A DNA stretch of 64,000 nucleotides from Fumia sp045645505 (lineage in GTDB: Bacteria > Bacillota > Clostridia > Oscillospirales > Ruminococcaceae). Where the stretch lies: contig JAZRIW010000005.1 in the NCBI GenBank assembly GCA_045645505.1, positions 1 through 64,000 of the forward strand, written 5' to 3'. Below the pieces are notes generated by a model that worked only from the letters and a program-made list of their open reading frames with translations, was not told the origin of the DNA and searched no databases. This document shows positions 8,536-15,955 of this stretch, in pieces (the first letter of the stretch is position 1; every line of letters starts with the position of its first letter). Position numbers and translations under genes: made by a program.

Positions 8536-10758
8536 TTAAGCAACCCAAACACCGTTAGCATCTACTTTGTATCCGCCAACTGTTGTGTTAGCAGCCATAG
8601 CACCGTTGTTGTAGAAGTAGTAGCAGTTGCCACCGATCCAGTTCCAACCTGTAACCATAGCTCCGGAAGAAGCAAGGTAGTACCAGTTGTTATCAACTTT
8701 TACCCAACCTGTCTTCATTGCGTTGCCCTGATCGAAGAAGTACCATTTGCCGTTAACTTTAGCCCAGCCAATTGCCAAACCGCCGTTTTCGTTAGCCCAG
8801 TACCATTTGCCGTCAACCTGGAACCACTCGCTAGCTTTCATGGAACCATCTTCGTTGAACATGAACCATGTTTCGCCAATCTGAGCCCAACCGTCAGCAT
8901 AAACTTCGCCGCCGATTCCGTAGAACCATTTGCCGTCTTCTTTATACCAACCCTGAGGATTGTTGAAGTTAACGATAGCAGCTGTCAAGTCAGCGATAGC
9001 AGCTTCAACTTCAGAGATAGGAGCAGTTTTGTTTGTGCCGATGTTGATTCTGTCGAATACATCGTAAGCTTCTTCAGATGTTTCTTTCAAAGCAGCGAAC
9101 TGAGCACCTGTCTGTGTAGTAACGTTAGACATGAGTTTGTCAGCTTCTCTGATGAGGCTCTTCAATTCGTCTTTAAGAGCTGTAGAAACTTTCTTAGCGT
9201 TAGCTTTGATACCTTTATCGGAACCGTCGCCGTTTAATGCTTTATCCAAAGCAGTTGTAACTCTTTCAACTTCAGACTCAGAGGGGTTAGCTTTTTCCAA
9301 AGTAGCTTTAGCTTTTTCTAAATCTTCCTGGAAGTTATCCCATTTCTTAGTTGTTGTGTTGAAGTCAGCTTCGTTCAAAGCTTCAGCTTCGTCAACAAGG
9401 CCCTGCAATTTAACGAGTTTCCACTCATCGATATCGTCTGTCTTAGCAACCAATGCATCAACTGCATCGTTGAGTTCTGCCAATGCTTTTTCGAGCTGGC
9501 TCTGTTTTACAGAAGTAGCACTTGCTCTTGCAGCTTTGTAAAGTTTGTAAGCTTTAGTATAAGCAGACTCATAAGTTTTGCCGTTTTCAGTTCTGTCGAT
9601 TGCGAAATCTTCCCACTCGAGAGTATAACCGCCTCTTACTGCGAAATCAGCTTTTTCATATACGCAGTATTTAGCAGCAGTACCGGAGTAAGTTGCTTCA
9701 ATGTAGGAAACTTTAGATTTTCCGTCGTTATCAGAGTACAATGCGAGCAATGCATCCTGAAGGTCTGTGTAATCTACAGCTTTACCTCTGATAGAATCAG
9801 CTTCTTCGAGGAGGTCAAGAGCTTCTCTCCAATCATAGATGGAAACAGCGTCAGCAGCCTCAGCTTCAGCTTCTTCTACTAATTCCTGAACTTCTCTCCA
9901 AGCAGAAGCAGAGTAATCTTCTTCTGTGTAGTCAGAGATCTGATCGAGCAATTCAAAGTAGCTATCCATGATAGCTGTTGTGTCAGCGAAAGCGATTTCG
10001 CCAACGATTCTTTCATACTCGTTGTTCAAGTAGATGATTTCAGAAGTAGGAAGTTTTCCGCATTCATTCAATGTACTAAGTTTTACAACAGCATCAAACA
10101 ATTCTTTTGCATTGTAATCTGCTACGTCGTCTTCGTCAAACAAGTTTGCATCGAAGCTACCGTTCTTGTAGTATTTGCTAGCAGCAGCTGCGTTTCTTCT
10201 TGCTGTGTTGATAGCATCCCAACGAATTGTGGAAATGTTATCATAGCTTTTTTCAAATTCAGATCTGTAAGCTTTTGTCCAAGCAGAAGTAAGATCTGTG
10301 TAAGAGTATCTTGTGAATTCATCTCTGGAAGCTCTCTGCATTTCAGCAACGAGATCTGCAAAATCTTCCAAAGCTGCTGCGTGTTTTCTATCGTCATCAG
10401 GATCTATATCTCTGAGGTAGTCATACATATAGATGTAACCATAGTCATATTCAGCAGTTGTAGGATTGAGTTCCAAATAAGCATCATAGCTGTTAGGTGT
10501 TCCGTAAGGATCGCCAAGTACGATGTGGTCGATGAAGTTGCTGAGATCTACACCATCTTTAATTAATGATACTTTGGCAGGGTCACCGTTGCTCAATTTC
10601 TGAGTAACTTCGATACCTTCGCCTGTGAACTTTACTTCTGCTGCGTTATAGCCTGCTGTGTAAGCATCTTCATCCAAGTAGCTAATAGCAGAAACAGAAG
10701 TAGCGAACATTGATACTGCTGTAGCAGCAGCCAATACGAATGCTAAAATCTTTTTCAT
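8536..10758 (-). CDS. Secreted helical (FIVAR-like) protein with C-terminal wall-binding repeats, paralog 2
   Basis: ATG 10758 is preceded by GGAGGAAAAACAC; the ATG at 10773 overlaps that site and is unlikely to be used. The 740-residue product has a signal peptide (MKKILAFVLAAATAVSMFA, cleavage probably after SVSA), about 590 residues of acidic helix-rich sequence with recurring motifs such as EEDYSASAWREVQELVEEAE and EADFNTTTKKWDNFQEDLEK (FIVAR-like), and about six C-terminal CW_binding repeats, one more than paralog 1. The two genes share domain order, the C-terminal G-Y-K-x-D/G-A-x-G-x-W tail and their orientation, so a tandem duplication is likely. Each has its own promoter and terminator, so they are separate units. 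Function is unknown beyond surface attachment. Confidence 0.85.
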   Translation of the reverse strand: MKKILAFVLAAATAVSMFATSVSAISYLDEDAYTAGYNAAEVKFTGEGIEVTQKLSNGDPAKVSLIKDGVDLSNFIDHIVLGDPYGTPNSYDAYLELNPTTAEYDYGYIYMYDYLRDIDPDDDRKHAAALEDFADLVAEMQRASRDEFTRYSYTDLTSAWTKAYRSEFEKSYDNISTIRWDAINTARRNAAAASKYYKNGSFDANLFDEDDVADYNAKELFDAVVKLSTLNECGKLPTSEIIYLNNEYERIVGEIAFADTTAIMDSYFELLDQISDYTEEDYSASAWREVQELVEEAEAEAADAVSIYDWREALDLLEEADSIRGKAVDYTDLQDALLALYSDNDGKSKVSYIEATYSGTAAKYCVYEKADFAVRGGYTLEWEDFAIDRTENGKTYESAYTKAYKLYKAARASATSVKQSQLEKALAELNDAVDALVAKTDDIDEWKLVKLQGLVDEAEALNEADFNTTTKKWDNFQEDLEKAKATLEKANPSESEVERVTTALDKALNGDGSDKGIKANAKKVSTALKDELKSLIREADKLMSNVTTQTGAQFAALKETSEEAYDVFDRINIGTNKTAPISEVEAAIADLTAAIVNFNNPQGWYKEDGKWFYGIGGEVYADGWAQIGETWFMFNEDGSMKASEWFQVDGKWYWANENGGLAIGWAKVNGKWYFFDQGNAMKTGWVKVDNNWYYLASSGAMVTGWNWIGGNCYYFYNNGAMAANTTVGGYKVDANGVWVA

Positions 10759-10785
10759 GTGTTTTTCCTCCAAATTATTTTTTTG

Positions 10786-10797
10786 TCAAACGCCCGA
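10786..10797 (-). promoter_or_regulatory. Second copy of the 12-nt leader motif
   Basis: TCGGGCGTTTGA on the minus strand, identical to 8214-8203, between the structured leader and the ribosome-binding site of the 740-residue gene. Confidence 0.5.
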
Positions 10798-10801
10798 GGT
10801 A

Positions 10802-10907
10802 GTAGTTTGTAATCAAACTTAAAACCAACGGTTTTTTGTTACGACTTTTCTCCGGAATCTGAATCTCTCCGAAATTGTTGGGGTAATTTCATCAAAAAAC
10901 AAACTAC
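10802..10907 (-). promoter_or_regulatory. Structured 5' leader of surface-protein paralog 2
   Basis: A perfect 9-bp closing helix can form between 10907-10899 (GTAGTTTGT) and 10810-10802 (ACAAACTAC). Inside it, CCAAC (10881-10877) can pair with GTTGG (10829-10825), and CGGA/TCCG near 10871-10853 gives a further short stem. This nested layout lies between promoter and ribosome-binding site and looks like a cis-acting RNA. It does not match the riboswitch consensus sequences I know. It could also be only an mRNA-stabilising structure. Confidence 0.45.
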
Positions 10908-10927
10908 AGATACTAAGTACAGTACCG

Positions 10928-10956
10928 ATTATAGCAAACTGAAAATAAAATGTAAA
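10928..10956 (-). promoter_or_regulatory. SigA-type promoter of surface-protein paralog 2
   Basis: TTTACA (10956-10951), 17 bp, TATAAT (10933-10928), giving a leader of about 160 nt. Confidence 0.85.
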
Positions 10957-11210
10957 GCCTTTTTCCTAAAAAACAGCGAAATGACGAGCATTTCACACAA
11001 AAAATAAGGTCTTTACATATACATTTCACAAATTTTAAAATTCAATGCAACAGATAGCGTTTTTTTGAACACTATATATGTTTACACATCTTTCAAAATC
11101 CGTCTGAATGCCCACGGTACGGGACTTTGTCGCACTTAGAGTATATCTCATGACTTTTATTTTGTCAATACTTTTTTAAAAAATTTTTTATTTTTTTTAA
11201 AAAGAAAAAA
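10957..11210. other. AT-rich spacer without recognised gene
   Basis: The stretch between the surface-protein promoter and the tRNA terminator holds A/T tracts (11161-11208 is almost all A/T) and no open frame with a ribosome-binding site. Nothing else is supported. Confidence 0.6.
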
Positions 11211-11235
11211 CCGCAAGCTCATTACGAACTTGCGG
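11211..11235 (-). terminator. Terminator of the tRNA Asp-Phe-Gly operon
   Basis: CCGCAAG (11235-11229) pairs with CTTGCGG (11217-11211), extended by three pairs including one G-U, followed by a T run on the minus strand. Confidence 0.9.
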
Positions 11236-11288
11236 AGCAAGGAATAATCCTTAAGTATAACCTATTTCTGGGCGTTTGAATAGGATAA

Positions 11289-11364
11289 TGGAGCGGATTA
11301 CGAGGCTCGAACTCGCTACCTCCACCTTGGCAAGGTGGCGCTCTACCAGATGAGCTAAATCCGC
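11289..11364 (-). tRNA. tRNA-Gly(GCC)
   Basis: A 76-nt cloverleaf including encoded CCA: acceptor GCGGATT/AATCCGC, anticodon arm CCACC-TTGCCAA-GGTGG with anticodon GCC, T arm with GTTCGAG, discriminator U73 as usual for bacterial tRNA-Gly. It is the last gene of a three-tRNA transcript. Confidence 0.96.
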
Positions 11365-11379
11365 GTAACATTTTTTCGT

Positions 11380-11455
11380 TGGTGCCTCCGGTCGGAATCG
11401 AACCAACGACACGGGGATTTTCAGTCCCCTGCTCTACCGACTGAGCTACAGAGGC
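11380..11455 (-). tRNA. tRNA-Phe(GAA)
   Basis: A 76-nt cloverleaf with encoded CCA: acceptor GCCTCTG/CGGAGGC (one G-U), anticodon arm GGGGA-CTGAAAA-TCCCC with anticodon GAA, T loop GTTCGATTC. It is the middle gene of the operon. Confidence 0.96.
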
Positions 11456-11468
11456 ACAGAAAAGAAAA

Positions 11469-11545
11469 TGGCGACCCGCATGGGGCTCGAACCCACGACC
11501 TCTAGCGTGACAGGCTAGCGCTCTAACCAACTGAGCTAGCGGGCC
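11469..11545 (-). tRNA. tRNA-Asp(GTC)
   Basis: A 77-nt cloverleaf with encoded CCA: acceptor GGCCCGC/GCGGGTC, anticodon arm CTAGC-CTGTCAC-GCTAG with anticodon GTC, discriminator G73. It is the first gene after the promoter. Confidence 0.96.
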
Positions 11546-11568
11546 ATATTTATCTGTCGGTAATGAGA

Positions 11569-11597
11569 ATTATACATTATATGTTAATTAATGTCAA
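11569..11597 (-). promoter_or_regulatory. Consensus SigA promoter of the tRNA operon
   Basis: TTGACA (11597-11592), 17 bp, TATAAT (11574-11569), a perfect match in both boxes, 24 bp before the tRNA-Asp start. Confidence 0.95.
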
Positions 11598-11707
11598 GTA
11601 ATTTATTTTAAAAAATTACTATTATGCAAAAATTAACATTTTTCACCTTTACACCCACCCATTTTTATGGTAACATATTATATAGAAATAAATAGGAGGA
11701 TAAAATT

Positions 11708-11992
11708 ATGTCAAATAATGAAAATTTCTTTTTATATAAAAATCGTCCATTGGTACGAAACGGAAAAACTATCTACTATGGCGATATGAATGAACCCTAT
11801 GTAGTTATGATGCAGATTCATTCTGAAGAAGAATTTAAAGGATTAAACATCTCAGGTAAAATTTCACTTCAGATGATGTCAACCGACCTCACCTTGCCAC
11901 CCGATAAACTTATTTTGAAAAAAGCAGAAAAAGAAGGACTTTTCGAGGCACTTGATATTGCAAGTATCTGGCTTGACAGAATAAACAAATAA
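11708..11992 (+). CDS. Conserved-looking small cytoplasmic protein of unknown function (94 aa)
   Basis: A good AGGAGG lies eight bases before the ATG and a strong terminator follows, so this is a real monocistronic gene. The product is soluble, without signal peptide, membrane segment or cysteines. It contains a basic start (KNRPLVRNGKTIYYGDM), a middle beta-rich part and a C-terminal helix (EALDIASIWLDRINK). I do not recognise the family. It is one of the few plus-strand genes left of the origin. A possible promoter is TTTACA-17 bp-TAACAT near 11650. Confidence 0.8.
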   Translation: MSNNENFFLYKNRPLVRNGKTIYYGDMNEPYVVMMQIHSEEEFKGLNISGKISLQMMSTDLTLPPDKLILKKAEKEGLFEALDIASIWLDRINK

Positions 11993-11996
11993 ACAA

Positions 11997-12026
11997 AACA
12001 GCTTGTACAGTTAAGTACAAGCTGTT
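11997..12026. terminator. Bidirectional terminator between the 94-aa gene and comM
   Basis: AACAGCTTGTAC (11997-12008) pairs with GTACAAGCTGTT (12015-12026), flanked by A-rich and T-rich tracts, so it can end transcripts from both sides. Confidence 0.93.
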
Positions 12027-12031
12027 TTTAT

Positions 12032-13561
12032 TTATCCATGATACCAGTATTTTCTGTCAAGACTTCTGTATTGCAAAGCTTCAGCTATATGACTTACCTC
12101 TATTTTCTCACTCTCATCCAGATCGGCAATAGTACGGGCTACCTTTAAAACTCTGTCGTAGCCTCTTGCACTCATTCCCATTTTTTCAAAAGCATTTTTT
12201 AAAATCCGCGTTCCTTCTTCACTCACAACACAGTATTCCCGCAAAAGATGCGGAGTCAGGTTTGCATTGCAACGGATATCAATATCCTTATACCTCTCAG
12301 CCTGAATTTTTCGAGCCTTATTTACTCTTTCTCTGATAGAGGCTGAAGATTCTGTCTTTTGGCCCGATGACAGATGTTTAAACTCAACAGGTGCGACTTC
12401 TATATGTAAATCCAGTCTGTCAAGTAACGGACCGCTTACCTTATTAAGATACTGAACCACCTTATTTATAGAGCAAGAGCATTCTCTTGTAGGGTGACCA
12501 AAATATCCGCACGGACAAGGGTTCATAGCAGCAACTACTATCATATTACAAGGGTACGAAAGAGTGCCGCTTACACGGGAAATAGTAACATTACCCTCTT
12601 CAATGGGTTGTCTTAAAATTTCCATTGCAGAACGGGAAAACTCAGGTAGCTCGTCCAAAAACAAAACTCCGTTATGTGCTAAAGAAATCTCTCCGGGCTT
12701 AGGAATTGTTCCGCCTCCCGAAAGTCCCGCAGGTGATACGGTATGATGCGGTGAACGAAATGGCCTTTCTGTAACAAGTGCATCTTCTTTGCTCAAAACT
12801 CCTGCTATTGAATGAATTTTGGTTATTTCTATCGCTTCATCGAATGTCATATCCGGCAAAATAGAAGGAATTCGTTTTGCAAGCATACTTTTTCCTGCAC
12901 CGGGAGGACCGATAAGCAGAGCATTGTGACCTCCTGCTGCTGCAATTTCCAAAGCTCTTTTTGCAAAATCCTGTCCCATAACATCTTCCATATCTGCATC
13001 AGAAATATGTAAAGATGGTTCAAACACTATTGGTTCAACCGGTAAAAGAGTACGTACACCCTCTAAAAAATCAACAACGTCCTGAACTTTTTCTACAGAA
13101 TAAACATCTATTCCCTGAACTGCACTTCCCTCTCTTGCGTTTTCAGCAGGCACAAAAACCCTTTTAAGTCCGGATTCCTTTGCTTTAATAACCATAGGCA
13201 AAACTCCCTGCACCCGTCTTACAGTACCATCAAGTGCAACTTCGCCTATAAACATACTGTCGCTAAAATCAGCTTTTGTCTGACCACTTACTGCTAAAAG
13301 TGCCAGAAGAATCGGTAAATCATAAATAGGTCCTGCTTTTTTCAGGTCAGCAGGAGCAAGATTTACAGTAATTTTCTTTACCGGTACTTCATATCCGCAA
13401 TTCTTCATCGCCGCTTTTACTCTGTCTCTGCTTTCCTTGACAGCAATATCCGGAAGCCCTACTATCTCAAAAGAGGGCATTCCTCTCATAATGTCAATTT
13501 CAACATCAACAAGATATGCATTCATACCAAAAAGTCCTGCACTCAAAAGCTTTGTGTACAT
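12032..13561 (-). CDS. comM: YifB/ComM-family magnesium-chelatase-like AAA+ ATPase
   Basis: The 509-residue length and domain order fit YifB/ComM: an N-terminal S5-like ChlI region (residues 1-130, GLPDIAVKESRDRVKAA), the AAA+ core with Walker A GPPGAGKS near residue 218 and Walker B FLDELPEF, and a C-terminal Mg_chelatase lid (about 410-500). ComM is a hexameric branch-migration helicase that helps integrate DNA during natural transformation in Gram-negatives. In Clostridia the role is less tested. A GGAGG site sits seven bases before ATG 13561. comEC lies 4 kb away in the same orientation, which fits a DNA-uptake theme but not a shared operon. Confidence 0.9.
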   Translation of the reverse strand: MYTKLLSAGLFGMNAYLVDVEIDIMRGMPSFEIVGLPDIAVKESRDRVKAAMKNCGYEVPVKKITVNLAPADLKKAGPIYDLPILLALLAVSGQTKADFSDSMFIGEVALDGTVRRVQGVLPMVIKAKESGLKRVFVPAENAREGSAVQGIDVYSVEKVQDVVDFLEGVRTLLPVEPIVFEPSLHISDADMEDVMGQDFAKRALEIAAAGGHNALLIGPPGAGKSMLAKRIPSILPDMTFDEAIEITKIHSIAGVLSKEDALVTERPFRSPHHTVSPAGLSGGGTIPKPGEISLAHNGVLFLDELPEFSRSAMEILRQPIEEGNVTISRVSGTLSYPCNMIVVAAMNPCPCGYFGHPTRECSCSINKVVQYLNKVSGPLLDRLDLHIEVAPVEFKHLSSGQKTESSASIRERVNKARKIQAERYKDIDIRCNANLTPHLLREYCVVSEEGTRILKNAFEKMGMSARGYDRVLKVARTIADLDESEKIEVSHIAEALQYRSLDRKYWYHG

Positions 13562-13580
13562 ACAAAAACCTCCAAAAAAT

Positions 13581-13607
13581 AAAACGGGCAGGAAAACTGC
13601 CCGTTTT
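13581..13607 (-). terminator. Terminator of rny, located in the comM leader
   Basis: AAAACGGGCAG pairs with CTGCCCGTTTT around a 5-nt loop, 22 bases after the rny stop, with T-rich sequence downstream on the minus strand. The comM ribosome-binding site begins only about 12 bases beyond it, so comM may depend on readthrough or a promoter inside rny. Confidence 0.88.
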
Positions 13608-13628
13608 CAGGTGGGGCTTCCCCCAACA

Positions 13629-15197
13629 TTATTTAGCAAAATCAATCGCTCTGCTTTCCCTTAAAAGATTAATTTTAATCTGACCGGGATATTCAAGCTC
13701 ATTTTCCACCTTATTTGCAATATCACGTGCAATAAGTACCATATCATCGTCTTTAACAAGCTCAGGTTTAACAATGATTCTGATTTCACGTCCTGCCTGA
13801 ATAGCAAAACATTTTTCAACTCCATCAAATGAACTTGCAATTTCTTCAAGTCTTTCAAGACGCTTGATATAGCTTTCAAGATTTTCTCTTCTTGCACCGG
13901 GACGAGCCGCAGATACAGCATCTGCCGCCTGTACTAAAGCTGCAATAACAGTCTTGATTTCAACATCACCGTGATGTGCCTCAACAGCGTGAATAACTTG
14001 AGGATTTTCCTTATATTTACGGCACACATCCACACCAATCTGCACATGTGAACCTTCAATTTCATGATTTAATGCCTTACCAATATCGTGGAGCAAGCCT
14101 GCACGTTTAGCCATTGTAACGTCAACTCCAAGCTCTGCCGCCATAATACCTGCTAAATGTGCAACCTCAATAGAGTGATCTAATACATTTTGTCCATAAG
14201 AAGTTCTATATCTCAAACGGCCCAAAAGTTTAACTATTTCATGATGCAAACCATGCACATTGGTTTCCATCATAGCACGTTCACCCTCAGACTTAATCTT
14301 CTGCTCAACTTCTCGTTTTGCTTTCTCATAAGTTTCTTCGATTCTTGCGGGGTGAATTCTTCCATCAGAAATAAGTTTTTCCAAAGAAAGTCTTGCAATT
14401 TCTCTTCTCACGGGATCAAAGCAAGAAAGGGTAATTGCTTCAGGAGTATCATCGATAATCAAATCTACTCCCGTTAAAGTTTCAAGTGTTCTGATATTAC
14501 GGCCTTCTCTTCCTATTACACGGCCTTTCATCTCATCAGTAGGCAAGTTTACAACCGAAACAGTTGCTTCACTTACATGGTCTGCTGAACATCTCGAAAT
14601 AGCAAGAGAGAGTAAATCTCTGGCTTTTTCCTCTGCTTCATCTTTCAATTGTTGCTCATAACTTGAAATTTTCAAAGCTTTTTCGTGAACCAATTCACTT
14701 TCTAATGCTTCTAAAAGCTGGTCCTTCGCCTGAGAAGCGGTTAAACCTGAAATTCTCTCCAGCTGATCTATCTGATTTTTCTTGATTTTTTCAGCCTCAA
14801 TAAGTTGTTCCTCGATTGCTTGTTGTTTTTGCTGAATTGCCTCTTCTTTCTTTTCAAAATTATCTATTTTTTTATCAAGAGCCTCTTCCTTTTGTTGGAT
14901 TCTTCTCTCTTGTCTTGTAACCTCACTGCGTCTTTCCTTAATATCTTTATCAGCTTCGGTACGCATTTTATGGATTTCTTCTTTAGCCTCAACTAAAATT
15001 TCTTTCTCTTTCGCTTTTGCATTTTTATGTGCGTCATTAATAATCTTAAGTGCTTGTTCTTCAGCGGTGCCAATTTCTCTTTCGGCAACTTTTTTTCTAT
15101 ATACAATTCCTACCTTGAAAAAAACAAGACCTATTATAATTGCAGTAACCACAAAAGTAATACAGCAGCAAAGAACTATACTGCCGATGTTGTCCAT
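13629..15197 (-). CDS. rny: Ribonuclease Y
   Basis: This is the main membrane-anchored endonuclease of mRNA decay in Firmicutes. A transmembrane helix lies near the N-terminus (residues 7-27), then a long charged coiled coil (about 30-200), a KH domain with GREGRNIRTLE (about 215-275) and an HD domain with HHEIVKLLG, HSIEVAHLAG and LLHDIGKAL. I start it at ATG 15197, giving 522 residues (Bacillus protein about 520); the frame extends to a TTG at 15209, but that codon touches the AGGAGG site. It is monocistronic, with its own promoter and terminator. Confidence 0.95.
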   Translation of the reverse strand: MDNIGSIVLCCCITFVVTAIIIGLVFFKVGIVYRKKVAEREIGTAEEQALKIINDAHKNAKAKEKEILVEAKEEIHKMRTEADKDIKERRSEVTRQERRIQQKEEALDKKIDNFEKKEEAIQQKQQAIEEQLIEAEKIKKNQIDQLERISGLTASQAKDQLLEALESELVHEKALKISSYEQQLKDEAEEKARDLLSLAISRCSADHVSEATVSVVNLPTDEMKGRVIGREGRNIRTLETLTGVDLIIDDTPEAITLSCFDPVRREIARLSLEKLISDGRIHPARIEETYEKAKREVEQKIKSEGERAMMETNVHGLHHEIVKLLGRLRYRTSYGQNVLDHSIEVAHLAGIMAAELGVDVTMAKRAGLLHDIGKALNHEIEGSHVQIGVDVCRKYKENPQVIHAVEAHHGDVEIKTVIAALVQAADAVSAARPGARRENLESYIKRLERLEEIASSFDGVEKCFAIQAGREIRIIVKPELVKDDDMVLIARDIANKVENELEYPGQIKINLLRESRAIDFAK

Positions 15198-15312
15198 TTT
15201 TCTATACAACCTCCTTTTAAAAATTTTTTATTATCAAAATTCGAATAATATCAATACAGCGTACAGCAACAATACGCTTTTATGGAATTTTTATAAAAAC
15301 TTCCACTAATAC

Positions 15313-15341
15313 ATTTTATAACTCAAAAGGCATTATGTCAA
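15313..15341 (-). promoter_or_regulatory. SigA-type promoter of rny
   Basis: TTGACA (15341-15336), 17 bp, TAAAAT (15318-15313), giving a leader of about 110 nt. Confidence 0.88.
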
Positions 15342-15373
15342 GACTTTATCAGATAAAAGCGAAATATTTTCTT

Positions 15374-15955
15374 TTAAATATCCTTACAAAACGCCACAAA
15401 CTCTTCCTTTTCAAATAAAGTGTTAAGTATAGGAATCAATGCATTAGTACTTACAAGTTCAGGAAACCCTAAAGTTTTTAATAACTTTTTCCTTTTTTCA
15501 TTTGCACCTTCAGTTCCCGAAAAACCCATAAAATACAAATCAACATTTGTGATTTTCTCTTTTTTACTGTCAACATTTTCAGAAAAAACTCCTGCTCTGT
15601 CAAAACACTCTTTCAAAAGATTTATATCTATTCCTTCAACACCTAATTTCCCCTCTTTTGACGGTGAAACCTTGCGTTTCTCTTTTCCATACACATCAGG
15701 GATGTAAACATTTATAATCTCTCCCTCTGAAACCGCAGAACGGATATAATTTCTTATTTTAAAACCTGCCGAATCAGAATCAGTCAATACAATAATCCCC
15801 GTTTTCTTGGCAAGAGCTCTTATCATCTCAAGCATTTCTTTATCTTTAAAAATGGCAAATCCATTAGTTGAAATTATCGTTGCATCTATCATACTCGAAA
15901 GCTTTATTTTATCATATTTACCTTCAACAATAATCGGTCGTGAGCATCTTATCAA
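15374..15955 (-). CDS. TOPRIM-domain nuclease related to ribonuclease M5 (DUF4093-type)
   Basis: A 193-residue protein whose N-terminal 110 residues form a TOPRIM domain: VEGKYDKIKL holds the catalytic Glu, and VLTDSDSAG the DxD pair. RNase M5 uses this fold to mature 5S rRNA, and this family has the same N-terminal layout with a longer C-terminal part. The start is TTG 15955, overlapping the holA stop (TTGA), so the two are translationally coupled. In Bacillus the RNase M5 gene sits beside rsmA; here rsmA is 29 kb away. I am confident of the fold, less so of the exact RNA substrate. Confidence 0.75.
   Translation of the reverse strand: MIRCSRPIIVEGKYDKIKLSSMIDATIISTNGFAIFKDKEMLEMIRALAKKTGIIVLTDSDSAGFKIRNYIRSAVSEGEIINVYIPDVYGKEKRKVSPSKEGKLGVEGIDINLLKECFDRAGVFSENVDSKKEKITNVDLYFMGFSGTEGANEKRKKLLKTLGFPELVSTNALIPILNTLFEKEEFVAFCKDI

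Noticed and set aside
8479..9541. Long plus-strand open frames opposite the 740-residue gene
   Set aside because: They mirror the biased codon use of the real minus-strand gene and start inside its terminator region.
10802..10907. c-di-GMP or other known riboswitch
   Set aside because: The conserved core sequences of the classes I know are absent; only a generic structured leader can be claimed.
11270..11279. GGGCGTTTGA on the plus strand near tRNA-Gly
   Set aside because: It matches part of the surface-protein leader motif but lies in the opposite orientation relative to transcription, in the tRNA trailer; probably chance.
11222..11530. 102-codon open frame on the minus strand
   Set aside because: It lies entirely across the tRNA Asp, Phe and Gly genes and their terminator and has no ribosome-binding site.
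15209..15209. TTG at 15209 as the rny start
   Set aside because: The codon directly abuts the AGGAGG site, leaving no spacing; ATG 15197 gives the family length.
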